From Rhodocyclales bacterium (GTDB taxonomy: Bacteria > Pseudomonadota > Gammaproteobacteria > Burkholderiales > Rhodocyclaceae), in assembly GCA_028292505.1 (NCBI GenBank), contig JAQGMF010000010.1:62001-126000 (forward strand): a DNA stretch of 64,000 nucleotides, written 5' to 3'. Made by a program: the position numbers and the translations under genes. The notes below the pieces were generated by a model, which was given only the letters and a program-made list of their open reading frames with translations, had not been told where the DNA came from and did no database searches. Positions 8,999 through 18,230 of the stretch are shown here, piece after piece (positions within the stretch are counted from its first letter, which is position 1; each line of letters starts with the position of its first letter).

Positions 8999-9221
8999 AT
9001 TACGGGGCCGTCGGCGAAGGCTGTAGTGTACGTTGTCTGCGCCGATCGTCGGCAGACACGTCGCACAGTCCTGGCCTGCCGTCGTAGCCGGTACAGATGG
9101 CCGACCGCGGACATTGCGCAGACCGGCTTACATGTGCTTACAACCGCGCGTCATCAAGCATCGTCACCCGACGTTGAAGGAGACATGCGCATGTGCGCTA
9201 CTCTCAACAAAGGAAACTGCA

Positions 9222-9464
9222 ATGTCCAAGATGCTCGCTACCCTGATCGCCGGCTTGTTCGCCATTTCTGCATTTGCCGCAGATGCGCCCAAGACCGCTA
9301 CTCCTGAAACCAAGGCGCCTGTTGTTGCCGTTGCCAAGACGAAGGCAAAGACCCACGCTCCTGCTGCCAAGGCAGTCAAGACAGCACACAAGACGAAGAA
9401 GGCCAGCAAGGCCAAGGCTGCACCGACCAGCACTGCCTCTGCACCTGCACCTGCCGCGAAGTAA
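9222..9464 (+). CDS. short exported Ala/Lys-rich protein
   Basis: A protein of 80 residues. An N-terminal signal peptide (MLATLIAGLFAISAFAA, cleaved near AFA-AD) is followed by a mature part almost entirely of Ala, Lys, Thr and Pro, like histone H1 tails or Ala/Lys-rich cell-envelope peptides. AAAGGA (9210-9215) precedes ATG 9222, and a strong terminator follows at 9484, so it is a single-gene unit. The signal peptide argues against DNA binding in the cytoplasm. No family is recognised. Confidence 0.72.
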   Translation: MSKMLATLIAGLFAISAFAADAPKTATPETKAPVVAVAKTKAKTHAPAAKAVKTAHKTKKASKAKAAPTSTASAPAPAAK

Positions 9465-9483
9465 CTTGTGACAAGCTTGCATC

Positions 9484-9511
9484 AGCCCCCTTTTCATTGG
9501 GGGCTTTTTCT
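9484..9511 (+). terminator. intrinsic terminator
   Basis: AGCCCCC (9484-9490), loop TTTTCATT, GGGGGCT (9499-9505), then a T-run with one C. A textbook rho-independent terminator 19 bases after the Ala/Lys-rich protein gene. Confidence 0.9.
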
Positions 9512-9872
9512 TGGGAATTACATACGCAATCCCACGCGTCCAAAGCGGTCTCCCGCCTGCTTCAACTGATCTCAAATGTCATTTTGACGCAGATGCGAGC
9601 AGTCGTCGTGACCGTGCTCGGGTAGGCCTGCTCGTCAGTACAAAATAACTTCTCGCTATGGTCGCCAGCGAACAGAGTGTGCAAACAGATGCGTGCATTG
9701 TGGGGGTGACGCCGCAGTCCCACAAAGGCGCGTGAATCGGTCTGTTCAGATGTCCGCATCGCCACAGCTTTGCCCGAGTCGCAGCGAATCCATGCCTTGC
9801 CGGTTTCAGTCGAGTGCGACCGCCGTCTCCAATATACATATGGCATTTACGTGCCAATCAAGGAGAGCTGCT
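9512..9872. other. 361-base gap without a recognised gene
   Basis: No frame here has a convincing start, composition or family match; the short open frames on both strands look like chance. The end holds the ribosome site AGGAG (9861-9865) of the next lipoprotein. No repeat or RNA gene was recognised. Confidence 0.45.
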
Positions 9873-10313
9873 ATGTACGCACGCAACAATTACGCTTTCG
9901 GCATTATGAGCGCACTGCTGGAACTATTCTCGAAACGCGCCCTACTGGCAATGCTGGCATCGATGACGTTGTTGAGCGCCTGTGGTGGCGGCAATGGCGA
10001 TGCCGGTAGTGTCTTGCCGGATTCCATCACGATTACGTCGCTGGACGGCCCCAGTGGCGCCAATGTCGGACAGGCGACATCGTTTAACGTCAAAGTCGTG
10101 ACTACTGGCGGCATCGGCGCGGGCGAGATCACTTACACCTGGCAACAGACCGCTGGCACGCCAGTACTCAGTTCCTCGCAGGGCAACGGTAACTTTGAAT
10201 CAACCTTGACGTTCACACCAGCGGTGGCCGGCGAAACGATCACCTTTAAGGTGACCGCGACGGCGCGTGGCAAGACGGCATCGCAATCGAAGTCGGTGCC
10301 GGTCAATCCGTAA
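9873..10313 (+). CDS. lipoprotein with a PKD/Ig-like beta domain
   Basis: A protein of 146 residues. The N-terminus has a hydrophobic stretch and lipobox LLSAC (Cys near residue 35), so it should be exported and lipid-anchored. The mature part is a short Thr/Ser/Gly-rich beta domain. ITYTWQQTAGTPV and TLTFTPAVAGETITFKVTAT resemble one PKD/Ig-like repeat. AGGAG 7 bases before ATG 9873 supports this start; the frame is open further upstream without a better site. Single gene, ended by the hairpin at 10327. Function unknown, possibly surface adhesion or scaffolding. Confidence 0.75.
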   Translation: MYARNNYAFGIMSALLELFSKRALLAMLASMTLLSACGGGNGDAGSVLPDSITITSLDGPSGANVGQATSFNVKVVTTGGIGAGEITYTWQQTAGTPVLSSSQGNGNFESTLTFTPAVAGETITFKVTATARGKTASQSKSVPVNP

Positions 10314-10326
10314 GGGTCAGATGAAA

Positions 10327-10354
10327 CTGATGGCGGTCAGACGGCCGCCATCAG
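10327..10354. terminator. hairpin between convergent genes
   Basis: CTGATGGCGG (10327-10336), 8-base loop, CCGCCATCAG (10345-10354): a perfect 10-bp stem between the stops of the lipoprotein gene and the opposing gcr-like gene. No long T-run on either side. Confidence 0.6.
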
Positions 10355-10361
10355 TCATTTG

Positions 10362-12371
10362 TCATGAGTCTACCGTATCCTTTGGTGGCCAGAAAAAATC
10401 GCGTGGCCGCGCGCGCATGCGTCTGAGCAGTATGCGCAGCAGGCCATGCGTATCCGCGTAGCGCACACGTCGCGATTTGAGCGCCACGTACATCGCCAGC
10501 GAGAAACTCACAGCCAGATTGGTCAGGCCGACCAGGATCACGCCCAGGGCGAGCACCGCAGCCTCGCTCCACCACACCTGGAAATTCAGGGCCTGCAAAC
10601 CATAGGCAAAATTGGCCGCGCCGAAAGTGACGTGGCGAATATCCAGCGGCAGGCCCAACAAGAAGCCAAGTGTACCCATGCTGCCGAGCATGCAGCCGAA
10701 GATGAAGTTGCCTGCCAGTGCGCCGAGGTTGTGTTCGACGTAATTCGCGAGCCGCTCCAGGCGCGCTTCACCGAGCACGCGGCGCAACCATTTGACGCGC
10801 CGCAGCCGATCCGGCACGCGGTTGTAGATCGATTTGTTGTCGTAGTAACCCGATACAAGACCGGACAGGAACAGGCACACACCGGCAATCGCCGCGTGTG
10901 GCAAGGCCATGCTGAAAAGCGGGTGCAGATCGTGCAGCAAGTGCTGGGCCTTGTCGGCGTTGACCGGCGGGCTGCCGGCGATCGCAGCCCACGCGTAGGC
11001 AATGCCCAGCGAGGTGATGAAGGCTAACAACACGTTGCCAGCGATCGCCACAAATTGCGAACGGCATACCTGCACGATCAGCTCGCTCATCTCCTCGGCC
11101 GGACTGGCGCCATTGTTGCGCGGATCGAGCGCTGCGGCGAGCGTTGCCGCTGTCATAGCGGGCTGCTTGGTAGCAATGGTGAAACCAAGCAGATGTACGA
11201 GGACGAAACCGAACCCGTAGTTGAGGCTGAAGCCCAGCGCTTCCCACAGGGGCGGCAGATGCAGCATGGCGATGAACATCTTGATCAGCGCCATGAAGCC
11301 GACAATGACGCCGGCACCCGCCGCCGCGCGGAACATGGCGTAGAACTCGCCGCGATCGCGCGTCACGTAGTGCTCGCCGGTTTTGCTGGCGTGTTCGGTG
11401 ATCTGCAGCGACAGCAGATCCGTCACGCTGGTGACCAATTCCCTCACACTGTTGCGGCGACATTCGGCATCGACGAGGCCGATGAAGAAGCCACGCGCGG
11501 ATGGCAACTTCTGTTCGCGCGGCTGCGGCATCAGCAGACCGAGCATGGCACGCATGCGCTCGATGATCTGGTAGGCGCGCGTCAGGTGCCAGGAAAGTTT
11601 CACCGCCGCGCCCGCTTCGCGCGACAGCTTGCCGATGCGGTTGAGTGCGTCGGCACATTGATCGAGCAGGACATCGGCATGTGCGCTGTCGGGCCAGTCG
11701 ACGGCTGCGTCGGTCAATGCCAATTGCATTCCGACGATCACCGTTTCGAACTCGCGCTGCTGCGCCAGGAACGGCGACTCGTATTGCGACAAGGCCGGGT
11801 AATAGCGCACCAGATCGGGCTCCAGACCCAGCGCGGCAAGGCGGCACGCCAACACGCGCAAGGCCTCGGCCATCTCATTGCGAATCTGCAAGTAGCCGGC
11901 CGTCGGTGGAGCGTCGTTAAAGCCGAGCACGTCGAGCAGATCGCTCCATAGATCGAGCGGCAACGAAGCCAGCCACCGCGCATCGTCGTCGTGATCGAAG
12001 ACTTCCTCGATGAGGTCGCGCAAGAAACGCGCATCGAGCGCCGGCGGCAGCAAGCGATTGGCGATGCGATGGCTCAGCTCGGTAAAGAATCCCGTATTGC
12101 CGAGGATGCCGCTCTCGGCATAGACAAAAAAGTGATTGCGCGCGGCGAGTATTGCCGACAGGTAATCGCGCAAGCCCGTGGCGAGTTGCGGGCGGCTGCG
12201 CAGCACATCGATGAGGATGCGGATGCGCCCTTGCGCGTCGATATCTGCGTCACCGCGCTGCGGCCGCAGGCAGTGCACCAGTTCCACCAGCGGCACGGGG
12301 TCTGTGCGTGATGCATCGCTGCGCGAACTCCTCGCCGCGATATCTTCGAGCAATGGATGTAGAGCTTTCAT
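10362..12371 (-). CDS. Gcr-family 'site-specific recombinase' membrane protein
   Basis: A protein of 669 residues matching the SpecificRecomb family first reported as gonococcal Gcr. The N-terminal half (to about 320) is soluble and helical. The C-terminal half has several membrane segments, for example VIVGFMALIKMFIAMLHL, NVLLAFITSLGIAYAW and AVLALGVILVGLTNLAVSF. The membrane layout and the absence of any serine- or tyrosine-recombinase motif make true recombination doubtful, so I report the family name without endorsing the activity. The gene is followed by a hairpin shared with the opposing lipoprotein gene and is transcribed divergently from the RNase H-fold gene. Confidence 0.85.
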   Translation of the reverse strand: MKALHPLLEDIAARSSRSDASRTDPVPLVELVHCLRPQRGDADIDAQGRIRILIDVLRSRPQLATGLRDYLSAILAARNHFFVYAESGILGNTGFFTELSHRIANRLLPPALDARFLRDLIEEVFDHDDDARWLASLPLDLWSDLLDVLGFNDAPPTAGYLQIRNEMAEALRVLACRLAALGLEPDLVRYYPALSQYESPFLAQQREFETVIVGMQLALTDAAVDWPDSAHADVLLDQCADALNRIGKLSREAGAAVKLSWHLTRAYQIIERMRAMLGLLMPQPREQKLPSARGFFIGLVDAECRRNSVRELVTSVTDLLSLQITEHASKTGEHYVTRDRGEFYAMFRAAAGAGVIVGFMALIKMFIAMLHLPPLWEALGFSLNYGFGFVLVHLLGFTIATKQPAMTAATLAAALDPRNNGASPAEEMSELIVQVCRSQFVAIAGNVLLAFITSLGIAYAWAAIAGSPPVNADKAQHLLHDLHPLFSMALPHAAIAGVCLFLSGLVSGYYDNKSIYNRVPDRLRRVKWLRRVLGEARLERLANYVEHNLGALAGNFIFGCMLGSMGTLGFLLGLPLDIRHVTFGAANFAYGLQALNFQVWWSEAAVLALGVILVGLTNLAVSFSLAMYVALKSRRVRYADTHGLLRILLRRMRARPRDFFWPPKDTVDS

Positions 12372-12463
12372 GCGTGCCTTCTGTAGATCGACTGGATGCA
12401 GTCTAACCCCTTGTCGAGCTGGCTCTGCATGTGTCGTCTGCGGGCGTCGGGTAGCATAGCCGC

Positions 12464-12925
12464 ATGCACACGGCCGACATTACCGCAGACACATGGATCA
12501 TTCATTGCGACGGTACCGCGCTGCCCAATCCCGGCCGCATCGGTATCGGCGCGGTGCTCGTTGCGCCCGATGGCGTGCGCCATACGCTGTCGCAGGCCAC
12601 GGACGCATACGGTTGCAACAACGAGGCCGAAGCACGCGCGCTGATCGCCGCCCTGCACGCGGCGCGAGCACTTGGCGCCAGCTCGCTGCATATCCGGTGC
12701 GACAGTAGCATCCTGGTCGAACAGCTCGGTGCGGTCGCCGTCGCACCCATCGCACGGTTGGCGCATGTCTTCGCCGAGGCACGTTTGCTTTTGTCATATT
12801 TTGCGCAGATCGAACTGCGCTGGGTGCCGCACCGCCGCAATCTGGAAGCCGACGCATTGGCGCGCGGCGCACTCGGCCTGGCGGCAAGGCCGCAGGCGAA
12901 GCAACGAGCGAAGAAGCGCCGCTGA
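12464..12925 (+). CDS. RNase HI-fold protein (YpdQ-like)
   Basis: A protein of 153 residues with the four acidic RNase H positions: Asp in IIHCDGTALPNPG, Glu in NNEAEARAL, Asp in RCDSSILVEQL, and Asp in NLEADALARGAL. It should hydrolyse RNA in RNA/DNA hybrids, although this reverse-transcriptase-like branch lacks the basic handle loop of E. coli RNase HI and some members are weak enzymes. The C-terminal tail is Lys/Arg-rich. It starts at ATG 12464, 92 bases from the divergent gcr-like gene. It is probably not the only RNase H of the cell. Confidence 0.82.
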   Translation: MHTADITADTWIIHCDGTALPNPGRIGIGAVLVAPDGVRHTLSQATDAYGCNNEAEARALIAALHAARALGASSLHIRCDSSILVEQLGAVAVAPIARLAHVFAEARLLLSYFAQIELRWVPHRRNLEADALARGALGLAARPQAKQRAKKRR

Positions 12926-13133
12926 TGCACAATTGACACAATCGCCGACTTGAACGCGCCGCTATTTCCGCATGATCGAAAACCCGTTCGCAGACACAAA
13001 TTTCCAGCACAAGCCATTCGCCGAAGCGGGCAAGGGCGCGTAAAATCACGCGTTTGCCGTTTGCCACAGTCAATCCACAGGCCAATGCCAGGCCGTGCCG
13101 AACCGACGGCAAAAAAACCTGTCAGAGAAACCC

Positions 13134-15116
13134 ATGAGCCTGTCCCCCAATCAGCTTGAGCTCCTCGCGCCCGCCAAAACCGCAGACATCGGCCGTGAAG
13201 CCGTGCTGCATGGCGCCGACGCGGTGTACATCGGCGGCCCCTCCTTCGGCGCGCGCGCCAACGCCGAGAACTCGGTGCAAGACATCGCCGCCCTGGTGGA
13301 ATTCGCGCATCGCTTCGACACGCGCATCTTCGTCACGCTCAACACCATCCTGCATGACAATGAGCTGGAACCCGCGCGCAAGCTGATTCATGAGTACTAC
13401 GACGCGGGCGTGGATGCGCTCATCGTGCAGGACATGGGCTTGCTCGAACTCGATCTGCCGCCGATCCAGCTGCATGCCTCGACGCAATGCGATATTCGCA
13501 CCACGGCCAAGGCGAAATTCCTGTCGCAAGTCGGCTTCTCGCAGATCGTGCTGGCGCGCGAGCTCACGCTCAAGGAAATTGTCGCGATGCGCGCGGCCGT
13601 ATCTGAAGAAACGACATTGGAATTTTTCATCCATGGCGCGCTCTGCGTGGCCTTCTCCGGCCAGTGCTACATCAGCCACGCGCATACCGAGCGCAGCGCC
13701 AATCGCGGCGACTGTACGCAGGCCTGTCGCCTGCCGTACACGCTCGAAGATGCGCAGGGTCGCATCGTCGCCTATGACAAACACTTGTTGTCGATGAAGG
13801 ACAACGATCAGAGCGCGAACATGCGCATGCTGGTCGAGGCCGGCATCCGCAGTTTCAAGATCGAGGGCCGCTACAAAGACATGGGCTACGTGAAGAATGT
13901 CACTGCCCACTATCGCCAGTTACTCGATGGCATTCTCGAAGCACAACCTGAGCTGGCACGCAGTGCCGCAGGCCGCAGCAGCTTTGCGTTCCAGCCCGAT
14001 CCGGAAAAAACCTACAACCGCAGCACGACGGATTACTTCGTCGGCGGCCGCAAGACAGACATCGGCGCCTTCGACGCACCGACCCATGTCGGCCAGAAAC
14101 TCGGCGCCGTCACACGCCTCGGCCCGAACTGGTTCGAGCTGGATAGCAACGCTGCGCTCGCCAATGGCGATGGCCTCACCTACATGCACAAGCGCGAGCT
14201 GCGCGGCATGCAGGCCAACACGGCACAACATCTGGGTAAGGTGTGGCGCATCGTTCCCAATCAGAAAATAGCCGAGCTGACCGGCCTTGCCGTCGGTACC
14301 GAAATCAGCCGCAACCGCGATCATGCGTGGGAGCAGGCGCTGACGAAGAAATCCGCCGAGCGCCGCATCGCGGTAAGCATGCGCTTCGAAGAAACGCCGG
14401 GTGGCTTCGTACTCATCGTGACAGATGAGACGGGGATTTGCGTCACGGCGAGCGTGATGCACGCCAAGGAAATCGCTCAGGACGCATCGCGTGCGGCAGC
14501 CAGCCTGCGCGAGAGCCTTGCCAAACTTGGCAACACCATTTTCGTGGTGGACGAAACTGCTCAGGATATTACATTGGCATTATCGCAAGCCTGGTTCGTG
14601 CCGGCTTCCGTCGTCAACGCGTTGCGCCGCGATGCCGTCGAGCAACTTGAAGCAGCGCGTCTGATCAGCTGGCAACGACCCTTGCCTGCCGTGCCGGTGG
14701 AACCGCCGATTGCCTATCCAGAGGAATCGCTGAGCTATCTCGCCAACGTCTACAACGTGGCCGCACGAGCCTTCTATTCGCGCCACGGTGTGAAGCTCAT
14801 CGCTGCCGCTTACGAGGCGCACGAGGAAACCGGCGAGGTGCCGGTGATGATTACCAAGCATTGCCTGCGCTTCTCCTTCAACCTGTGTCCGAAGCAGGCC
14901 AAAGGTGTGCAAGGCGTGCAGGGACAAGTGCGCGCAGAGCCGATGACGCTGATCAATGGGACCGAACGCATCACATTGAAGTTCGACTGCAGGCCATGCG
15001 AAATGCATGTCATGGGCACGATGACGAAATCCATTTTACGCACCTTGCCGCCCTCGACGATGCCAGCGAGCGCGCCCATCATTTTTCACGCCAAACGGCC
15101 CGTTGCCGCTGGCTAG
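13134..15116 (+). CDS. rlhA: peptidase U32-family rRNA hydroxylase, RlhA (YdcP)-like
   Basis: A protein of 660 residues, the size of E. coli RlhA (about 650), not of the shorter TrhP/YegQ (about 450). In E. coli RlhA hydroxylates C2501 of 23S rRNA. The U32 core is clear: LELLAPAKTADIGREAV at the start, then a Cys cluster in CVAFSGQCYISH and RSANRGDCTQACR (about 180-215). Later cysteines in CLRFSFNLCPKQ and KFDCRPCEMHV may complete an iron-sulphur site. The start is ATG 13134 with AGAGA upstream; an in-frame start 39 bases earlier lacks a site. The MFS gene follows after only 22 bases. Confidence 0.85.
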   Translation: MSLSPNQLELLAPAKTADIGREAVLHGADAVYIGGPSFGARANAENSVQDIAALVEFAHRFDTRIFVTLNTILHDNELEPARKLIHEYYDAGVDALIVQDMGLLELDLPPIQLHASTQCDIRTTAKAKFLSQVGFSQIVLARELTLKEIVAMRAAVSEETTLEFFIHGALCVAFSGQCYISHAHTERSANRGDCTQACRLPYTLEDAQGRIVAYDKHLLSMKDNDQSANMRMLVEAGIRSFKIEGRYKDMGYVKNVTAHYRQLLDGILEAQPELARSAAGRSSFAFQPDPEKTYNRSTTDYFVGGRKTDIGAFDAPTHVGQKLGAVTRLGPNWFELDSNAALANGDGLTYMHKRELRGMQANTAQHLGKVWRIVPNQKIAELTGLAVGTEISRNRDHAWEQALTKKSAERRIAVSMRFEETPGGFVLIVTDETGICVTASVMHAKEIAQDASRAAASLRESLAKLGNTIFVVDETAQDITLALSQAWFVPASVVNALRRDAVEQLEAARLISWQRPLPAVPVEPPIAYPEESLSYLANVYNVAARAFYSRHGVKLIAAAYEAHEETGEVPVMITKHCLRFSFNLCPKQAKGVQGVQGQVRAEPMTLINGTERITLKFDCRPCEMHVMGTMTKSILRTLPPSTMPASAPIIFHAKRPVAAG

Positions 15117-15138
15117 ACACACCAACACTGGAGACACT

Positions 15139-16731
15139 GTGCCCGTGAGTTCGGTAGGAGACAATTTGGCATCGCAGAATGCCGCGCACGCGTCGCTGGA
15201 AGACGCACCACTGGAAATGCCGGCAGAAGTGACACCCGCAGGCGCCGCGCAGATCGCGTCGCCAGTGAGCACCGGTGCCGCACCTGCGACGCTGGCCGCA
15301 GCAGCACCACACTTCAGCTTCTTTGGCCATCTCGTGCCGCTGCTGCCGGTCATCGTCGCCTGCGCCTTGTTCATGGAGAACATGGACTCGACGGTGATCG
15401 CCACATCGCTGCCGGTGATTGCACGCAATCTCGGCGAAGACCCGGTGGCGCTCAAGCTGGCACTGACCTCTTACCTTGTGAGTCTGGCCATCTTCATCCC
15501 GGTCAGCGGATGGATGGCCGATCGCTTCGGCTCGCGCACGATATTCCAATGGGCTATTGCGGTATTCATGGGTGGCTCACTGCTGTGCGCCACATCGAGC
15601 ACGCTGGCCGGCTTCGTGATGGCGCGCTTCGCCCAAGGCATGGGTGGCGCCATGATGGTGCCGGTCGGGCGGCTCGTGGTGCTGCGCTCGACAAGCAAAT
15701 CCGAACTCGTGCGTGCCATGAGTTACCTGACGATGCCCGCATTGCTGGGTCCGGTGATCGGGCCGCCACTGGGCGGCTTCATCAGCACTTATTTCCACTG
15801 GCGCTGGATTTTCTTCATCAATGTACCGATCAGCCTGCTCGGCATGTATCTAGCCGCACGTCATATTCCGAATGTGCGCGCGGATCAGCGGTCGCCGCTC
15901 GATCGGGTCGGCTTCGTCCTGTCCGCACTTGGCCTGGCGCTGCTGATGCTTGGCTTCGCCACGCTGGGCCGGCATCTCATCTCGACGCCCGCAGCGTTCG
16001 CCTGCATCGGCATTGGCGCGGCCATGGTGAGCATCTACGTCTGGCATGCACGTCACACGAAATTCCCGCTGCTCAATCTGCAACTGATGCGCACAGTGAC
16101 GTTCCGCGCAGGTGTAGCCGGCGGCTTCCTGTTCCGCGTCGGCATCGGTGCCATTCCCTTCCTGTTGCCGTTGATGATGCAGCTCGGTTTCGGTCTCTCG
16201 CCTTTCCAGTCGGGCATGCTGACCTGCGCCACGGCCATCGGTGCCTTGGCGATGAAAAGTGCTGCGGCGCGCATTCTCAAGGAGTGGGGGTTTCGCAGTG
16301 TGCTGCGGGTCAACGCCGTGCTCACCGCGCTATCGCTGGCGGTGATCTCGGCATTCACTTCGCATACGCCGCATCTACTCATGATGCTGATCCTGCTGCT
16401 TGGCGGTTGTCTGCGCTCGCTGCAGTTCACCAGCTTCAACACGCTGGCCTACGCCGATATCGAGAATAACCAGATGAGCAATGCCACTAGCCTGTCGAGC
16501 GTCGTACAGCAACTCGCGGCGGGCGTCGGCGTGACCGTGGGCGCCGCAGCGCTGCAACTGGCGCAGCACGGGCACGGCCACGCCATCCTGCAGGCCAGCG
16601 ATTTCTCCATCGCCTTCCTGTGCGTTGCAGTGGTGTCCATGTCTTCCTTGTTCTTCCTGCTGCGCTTGCCGGCCAATGCTGGCGCCGAGCTGTCGGGTTA
16701 TGCCGAAAGCAACGCGAAGGAAAGCAGATGA
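15139..16731 (+). CDS. MFS multidrug transporter, DHA2 family
   Basis: About 530 residues with a soluble Ala/Pro-rich N-terminal stretch, then about 12-14 membrane helices. MENMDSTVIATSLPVI is the DHA2 helix-1 signature, GWMADRFGSRT is MFS motif A, and LTMPALLGPVIGPPLGGF is the antiporter motif C. It probably uses the proton gradient to export drugs or metabolites. The start is uncertain: I take GTG 15139 (GGAGA just upstream), GTG 15145 has better spacing, and a TTG at 15103 would overlap the U32 gene. It lies 22 bases after rlhA and may be co-transcribed with it. Confidence 0.87.
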   Translation: MPVSSVGDNLASQNAAHASLEDAPLEMPAEVTPAGAAQIASPVSTGAAPATLAAAAPHFSFFGHLVPLLPVIVACALFMENMDSTVIATSLPVIARNLGEDPVALKLALTSYLVSLAIFIPVSGWMADRFGSRTIFQWAIAVFMGGSLLCATSSTLAGFVMARFAQGMGGAMMVPVGRLVVLRSTSKSELVRAMSYLTMPALLGPVIGPPLGGFISTYFHWRWIFFINVPISLLGMYLAARHIPNVRADQRSPLDRVGFVLSALGLALLMLGFATLGRHLISTPAAFACIGIGAAMVSIYVWHARHTKFPLLNLQLMRTVTFRAGVAGGFLFRVGIGAIPFLLPLMMQLGFGLSPFQSGMLTCATAIGALAMKSAAARILKEWGFRSVLRVNAVLTALSLAVISAFTSHTPHLLMMLILLLGGCLRSLQFTSFNTLAYADIENNQMSNATSLSSVVQQLAAGVGVTVGAAALQLAQHGHGHAILQASDFSIAFLCVAVVSMSSLFFLLRLPANAGAELSGYAESNAKESR

Positions 16732-16798
16732 TGTAACTTGGGCTTGTCCGGTGCTTTCCGGCTGGCAAGACTTCCTGGCAAGCTGTTAGCATTGCGGC

Positions 16799-18220
16799 AT
16801 GGTCCTCATGCCCTATCTGCACGGCATTACCCGTGCGCGCTTTCCCTTCGGTGTCACCCTGCTGGTGCTCATCAACGCCTTTGTTTTTTTCGGCCTGCAA
16901 TCCGGGGACGAAGCACGCTATGCCGCCGAGGTAGAGCACTACAGCAAGGGTCCGCTCCCCGAGATCGAGTTGCCGCTTTACGAGACTTATCTGCGTCAGC
17001 AGAAAGAGCAGCAGGATGCGGGTACGGTCAAGGACATGATCGCCAGCAGCAACATCGCGCCGGCCCTGACGCATATGGAAAATGACGAGGTCTTTATGCA
17101 GAAACTGCATGCCGACCAGATCGTCACACCGCAACATCCAGACTATGTCATGTGGAAAGGCGTGCGGGCAGATCACGAAGCTGCTCTGGCCAAGGTGTTC
17201 ACCACGCGCTACGAGTTCGACACGCGGCATCCGTCGTGGCTCACCGCGCTGACGCACCAGTTCCTGCACGCCGATATCGGTCACATTTTCGGCAATATGT
17301 TGGTGCTGATCCTCATTGCCCCTGCTGTCGAAGCGCTCATCGGCACACGCTTGTTTCTCGCCATCTACCTGTGCAGCGGCTTTGCGGCGCTGGGCATGCA
17401 TTTGCTGTTGAGTCCGGGCGCGGGCGGCCTGCTCGGCGCCTCGGGTGCGATTTCCGGCGCGATGGGGGCCTTCGCCGTGCTGCTCGGGCGACAGAAGATT
17501 CCGTTCTTCTATTCCATTGTCGTATATTTCGATGTCATACGCGCACCGGCCTTGCTGGCACTGCCAATCTGGCTGGCCAACGAAATCGTGCAACTGATGT
17601 GGCTGGGCGACGGTCATGTCGCCTATGGCGCGCACTTCGGCGGCCTGCTGATGGGCGCCCTGCTTGCCTGGCCGCTGCGCAAGCGCGCACGCGAGCGCAT
17701 GGCGCAAGTCAGTCTTGGCGACCAGCCAGCGAACGCCGGCAGCGGCCATCTGGCGCGCGCCCGTCGCCAGATGGCGGCAATGAATTACGAAGAGGCGCGC
17801 AAATCCTACGCGCAGGTCGCGCAGGAGGCCGACAGCGACGAAGCGCTGTTGCAAGAGTGCCTCAATGTCACCGCACTGGCGCCGGCTAGCGAGGCCTATC
17901 ACGCCACGGTCGCACAGGTGTTGCGCCTGGCCGGCAACGAGAGTGCAACGCAAGCGATGGTGCTGGAAACCTTCCGTGGTTATCTACAGAAAGCGCAACC
18001 CGTACCGCGCATCCGCGTCAGCACGCTGGTGATGCTCGCCGAGCGCTTCATACGTCAGCGCAACCCGCCCGAACTCGAACGTTGCGTGCGCCTGCTGCAC
18101 GCCACGGCGCCTAACGATCCGCGCAGTCGCGACACGGCGAGCCGCTCGGCGCAATTCCTCGGCGAAGCTGGCGAACGCACGCGAGCGGCGCAGCTCAACG
18201 AATTGTTTGCGGCGCGTTGA
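16799..18220 (+). CDS. rhomboid intramembrane serine protease with C-terminal TPR-like region
   Basis: A protein of 473 residues. Helix 1 is at about 18-33. A large periplasmic insert (about 35-145) precedes the rhomboid core: HADIGHIFGN (157-166), the nucleophile Ser215 in LLGASGAISG, and His279 in YGAHFGGLL. Both catalytic residues are present. After residue 295 there is a soluble helical tail of about 175 residues resembling TPR repeats (MAAMNYEEARKSYAQVAQEA). It should cleave membrane-protein helices, with the tail perhaps recruiting partners. Its stop is 10 bases from that of the opposing membrane/TPR gene. Confidence 0.88.
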   Translation: MVLMPYLHGITRARFPFGVTLLVLINAFVFFGLQSGDEARYAAEVEHYSKGPLPEIELPLYETYLRQQKEQQDAGTVKDMIASSNIAPALTHMENDEVFMQKLHADQIVTPQHPDYVMWKGVRADHEAALAKVFTTRYEFDTRHPSWLTALTHQFLHADIGHIFGNMLVLILIAPAVEALIGTRLFLAIYLCSGFAALGMHLLLSPGAGGLLGASGAISGAMGAFAVLLGRQKIPFFYSIVVYFDVIRAPALLALPIWLANEIVQLMWLGDGHVAYGAHFGGLLMGALLAWPLRKRARERMAQVSLGDQPANAGSGHLARARRQMAAMNYEEARKSYAQVAQEADSDEALLQECLNVTALAPASEAYHATVAQVLRLAGNESATQAMVLETFRGYLQKAQPVPRIRVSTLVMLAERFIRQRNPPELERCVRLLHATAPNDPRSRDTASRSAQFLGEAGERTRAAQLNELFAAR

Positions 18221-18230
18221 ATGTAAGGGG

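Noticed and set aside
10362..12371. Site-specific recombinase or integron activity near the Gcr gene
   Set aside because: There are no tyrosine or serine recombinase motifs and no attachment sites; the family name is historical.
12972..13043. 24-codon frame (MIENPFADTNFQHKP...) before the RlhA-like gene
   Set aside because: It has no clear ribosome site and no repeat or leader-peptide feature, so chance cannot be excluded.
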